From Paenibacillus sp. NAIST15-1 (GTDB lineage: Bacteria > Bacillota > Bacilli > Paenibacillales > Paenibacillaceae): a stretch of 64,000 bases of DNA. A program made the position numbers and the translations under genes. Where the stretch lies: contig NZ_BBYF01000001.1 in the NCBI RefSeq assembly GCF_001894745.1, positions 1 through 64,000 of the forward strand, read 5' to 3'. Positions 62,441 to 64,000 of the stretch are shown here, in pieces. A model generated the notes under the pieces. It was not told the DNA's origin. It saw only the letters and a list, made by a program, of their open reading frames with translations, and did no database searches. How positions within the stretch are numbered: position 1 is the first letter of the stretch; each line of letters opens with the position of its first letter.

Positions 62441-62848
62441 CTATTTTTGCTTCAGCAGCTTCGCTCTGCGACGACTCATTAGGGCTAATCGACGCTTCAG
62501 CTCCGCTTCCCATTGTGTATCTTTCCACTGCTTGGCCAATGCAAGTAAATCAAGCGCATTATCGATTTGTGTCTTCACTAGCTCTAGCGGATCATCATGC
62601 TCTTGATTAATACAGTTCTCGAACATACCTTCATCATCTGTGTGTACATAGTCACGGAAGTCAATTTCTTCCGCACCGTCATCTGATGAATATTCCGCCA
62701 GTATTTCGTATTCGCTTTCAACTAAGTAATGGACTTCAATGCGATGACAGACCGGACACAGCAGCAGGGGAACATTATGAATGCGTGTTCGATAATGCTG
62801 CAGGGTACCCGTTGTCCCGATCATGCTTGCTCCACAACAAAAGCTCAT
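62441..62848 (-). CDS. Hypothetical Cys-rich small protein
   Basis: The 135-residue protein has a short N-terminal domain with a pair of Cys at the start (MSFCCGAS) and CPVC at residues 31-34, a metal-site-like arrangement, followed by an acidic middle and an Arg/Lys helix at the end. No family was recognised. It has a GAGGGAG ribosome site. The 266 bp before the kinase start (62175-62440) show no gene. Confidence 0.65.
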   Translation of the reverse strand: MSFCCGASMIGTTGTLQHYRTRIHNVPLLLCPVCHRIEVHYLVESEYEILAEYSSDDGAEEIDFRDYVHTDDEGMFENCINQEHDDPLELVKTQIDNALDLLALAKQWKDTQWEAELKRRLALMSRRRAKLLKQK

Positions 62849-63028
62849 GTTCTCCCTCCTCGCTCTGCGGTAAGCTAAGATTATTGTAGTGTATTCGATA
62901 GCCCCTCTAATAATTCCTTTAATTCTGATAAAACTTCCTTCAAACGTCCTACCTTAAGCTCCCCGCGTATAACTGTGTGCCCATGGGCATATAGATGTAA
63001 ATAATACAAAGAAGCGGGAGGCATACTT

Positions 63029-63262
63029 ATGAAATCAAATGTACTGTTCATCGCCTCGAAGCAAATTCAATACGTACATTATGACGAATCAAATCTCAAA
63101 TTAGTTGTGCACTATGCAGATGGGAAGCAAGACGCATTTTCATCCATATCGTCAAGCTGGTTCGAGCAGTTAATGCATTCTGACAATCAATACGACGATG
63201 TCATGAAACTTTCGGAAGGTCTGTTACATTCAAGCTTGAAGAAGCGTCATGAACATGTGTGA
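63029..63262 (+). CDS. Small conserved hypothetical protein
   Basis: The 77-residue protein resembles the KTSC-like pattern (NVLFIASKQIQYVHYDESNL with a strand-rich middle and WFEQLMHS), but I cannot confirm the family. GGGAGG precedes the ATG. Confidence 0.6.
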   Translation: MKSNVLFIASKQIQYVHYDESNLKLVVHYADGKQDAFSSISSSWFEQLMHSDNQYDDVMKLSEGLLHSSLKKRHEHV

Positions 63263-63386
63263 GCGTCAATATTGCCAAGTTTGAAATCAAATGTAAAAGC
63301 ATTTTCATTTTCAAAGGTTCCAATCCTTTTTTCAAATATTCATAAAAGGAACAGACATGAAACACCGATTGCATGGATAGTATAGG

Positions 63387-63944
63387 TTGAAGCATGAAGT
63401 GATTTCCAGGAAAGGAGGAGCGCTTATTCCTGCTGCCGATGCACGGACGCCATCATCCTATCGTCAACATTCTGCCTTGCAATTGTTACTTAAAGACCCC
63501 TTTACCCTATTCGCCTATTGGTTCATCACAGCACGCACACAAGTAGCCGTAGAGCGACACTATCGAATGGGCTGGAACGAAATGACCAAAGCGATACAGC
63601 TGTATGAAGTACCGCGTGCCGATTTTCCTCACTGCAAGCTAGGCGCATCTAACCAAGTATTACTGCATCCCGTGGAATCGCATGAGAGCTCCGTATATCT
63701 GCATCCTGTTAAGCCGAATCGTTCATACATAGCTGATTATGGGATCATTCCGGTATCGCAATCCTTTGTACCACTTGCACGTTCAACATTCGTTCATACC
63801 CCCTACTTGCAATCATATGGCGAATTCCCTGAGCAGATGGGTGCCTTACAAGCCATACATTTGGAGCAAACAGAAGCTGGATCGCCATTTCCATCATTCT
63901 CATCTTATACGTTATATGAAAATCGAGAAGGAGTTTGTGAATGA
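63387..63944 (+). CDS. DUF4912 family protein
   Basis: The protein is 185 residues from TTG 63387, or 172 from an in-frame ATT at 63426. The core matches DUF4912 (LLLKDPFTLFAYWFIT), an SH2-like fold described in glycan-linked proteins. The ATT is preceded by AAAGGAGG with a seven-base spacer; TTG 63387 has no ribosome site. It overlaps the next gene (GTGAATGA), a coupled operon, and such genes often precede glycoside hydrolase genes. Confidence 0.75.
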   Translation: MKHEVISRKGGALIPAADARTPSSYRQHSALQLLLKDPFTLFAYWFITARTQVAVERHYRMGWNEMTKAIQLYEVPRADFPHCKLGASNQVLLHPVESHESSVYLHPVKPNRSYIADYGIIPVSQSFVPLARSTFVHTPYLQSYGEFPEQMGALQAIHLEQTEAGSPFPSFSSYTLYENREGVCE

Positions 63945-64000
63945 ACGCATTTGTCCCAGTAAGCTCTCATCCCAGCATGCACACGCAAGGATTAGTATCC
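63941..64000 (+). CDS. Start of a further coding sequence (partial)
   Basis: ATG 63941 overlaps the DUF4912 stop and follows AAGGAG; 20 codons are seen (MNAFVPVSSHPSMHTQGLV) before the window ends. In Paenibacillus-type genomes, glycoside hydrolase family 57 or glycosyltransferase genes often follow DUF4912, but these residues are too few to assign. Confidence 0.6.
   Translation, partial: MNAFVPVSSHPSMHTQGLVS

Overview
The window looks like chromosome from a spore-forming Bacillota close to Paenibacillus. The evidence is two small coat-type spore proteins, a Phe T-box leader in front of pheS, an S-layer-homology protein, a PBSX-type tail cluster and Bacillus-style type I toxin modules. No rRNA operon, transposase, integrase or CRISPR array was seen.

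Layout. 0-8 kb holds spore-coat proteins, an FAD oxidoreductase, an MFS transporter, a zinc-ribbon protein, a DUF350 protein, mutS2, a YvlD-like membrane protein and a CuA-type cupredoxin lipoprotein. 8-12.4 kb holds a CvpA-family gene preceded by a very large ZapA fusion: a ZapA head on about 1,100 residues of 11-residue-periodic coiled coil. 12.8-18.2 kb holds pheST with its T-box leader and a divergent NCS2 purine permease. 18.4-33.6 kb is a PBSX-like contractile tail cluster on the minus strand (tail terminator, sheath, tube, frameshifted assembly chaperone, tape measure, baseplate, fibre, XkdX). It is headed by an ArpU-family gene and divergent from an XRE repressor plus ImmA-type protease. 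Terminase, portal, capsid, integrase and lysis genes are all absent.

33.7-40 kb holds a GDP-mannose-dehydratase-like gene, a small conserved gene, a first holin-like type I toxin with a convergent antisense RNA, an AT-rich orphan gene, tandem ~295-bp repeats ending in tRNA-Gly 3' ends, tRNA-Gly and tRNA-Pro, a two-component pair and a LacI regulator. 40-47 kb holds a YbjQ-type pair, a DRE-TIM aldolase, a Fur-boxed feoA-feoB-FeoB-associated operon and pepF. 47-56.4 kb holds a 1,552-residue SLH-anchored putative glycosidase, a heterodimeric ABC exporter and a YwaF-type membrane protein. 56.5-64 kb holds a second toxin/antisense module, a LysR/EamA divergent pair, pepA, a PAS histidine kinase, small conserved genes, a DUF4912 protein and the first codons of a further gene.

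How the parts may work together. The tail cluster could produce headless contractile particles. Its control region carries three 15-bp inverted repeats between arpU and the repressor, and a terminator hairpin lies between arpU and the first tail gene. The two toxin modules share one architecture: the toxin stop codon sits inside a hairpin that is also the terminator of the antisense RNA. The most unusual single items are the giant ZapA fusion, the twin toxin modules, the tRNA-Gly 3'-end array and the -1 slippery site in the tail chaperone gene.
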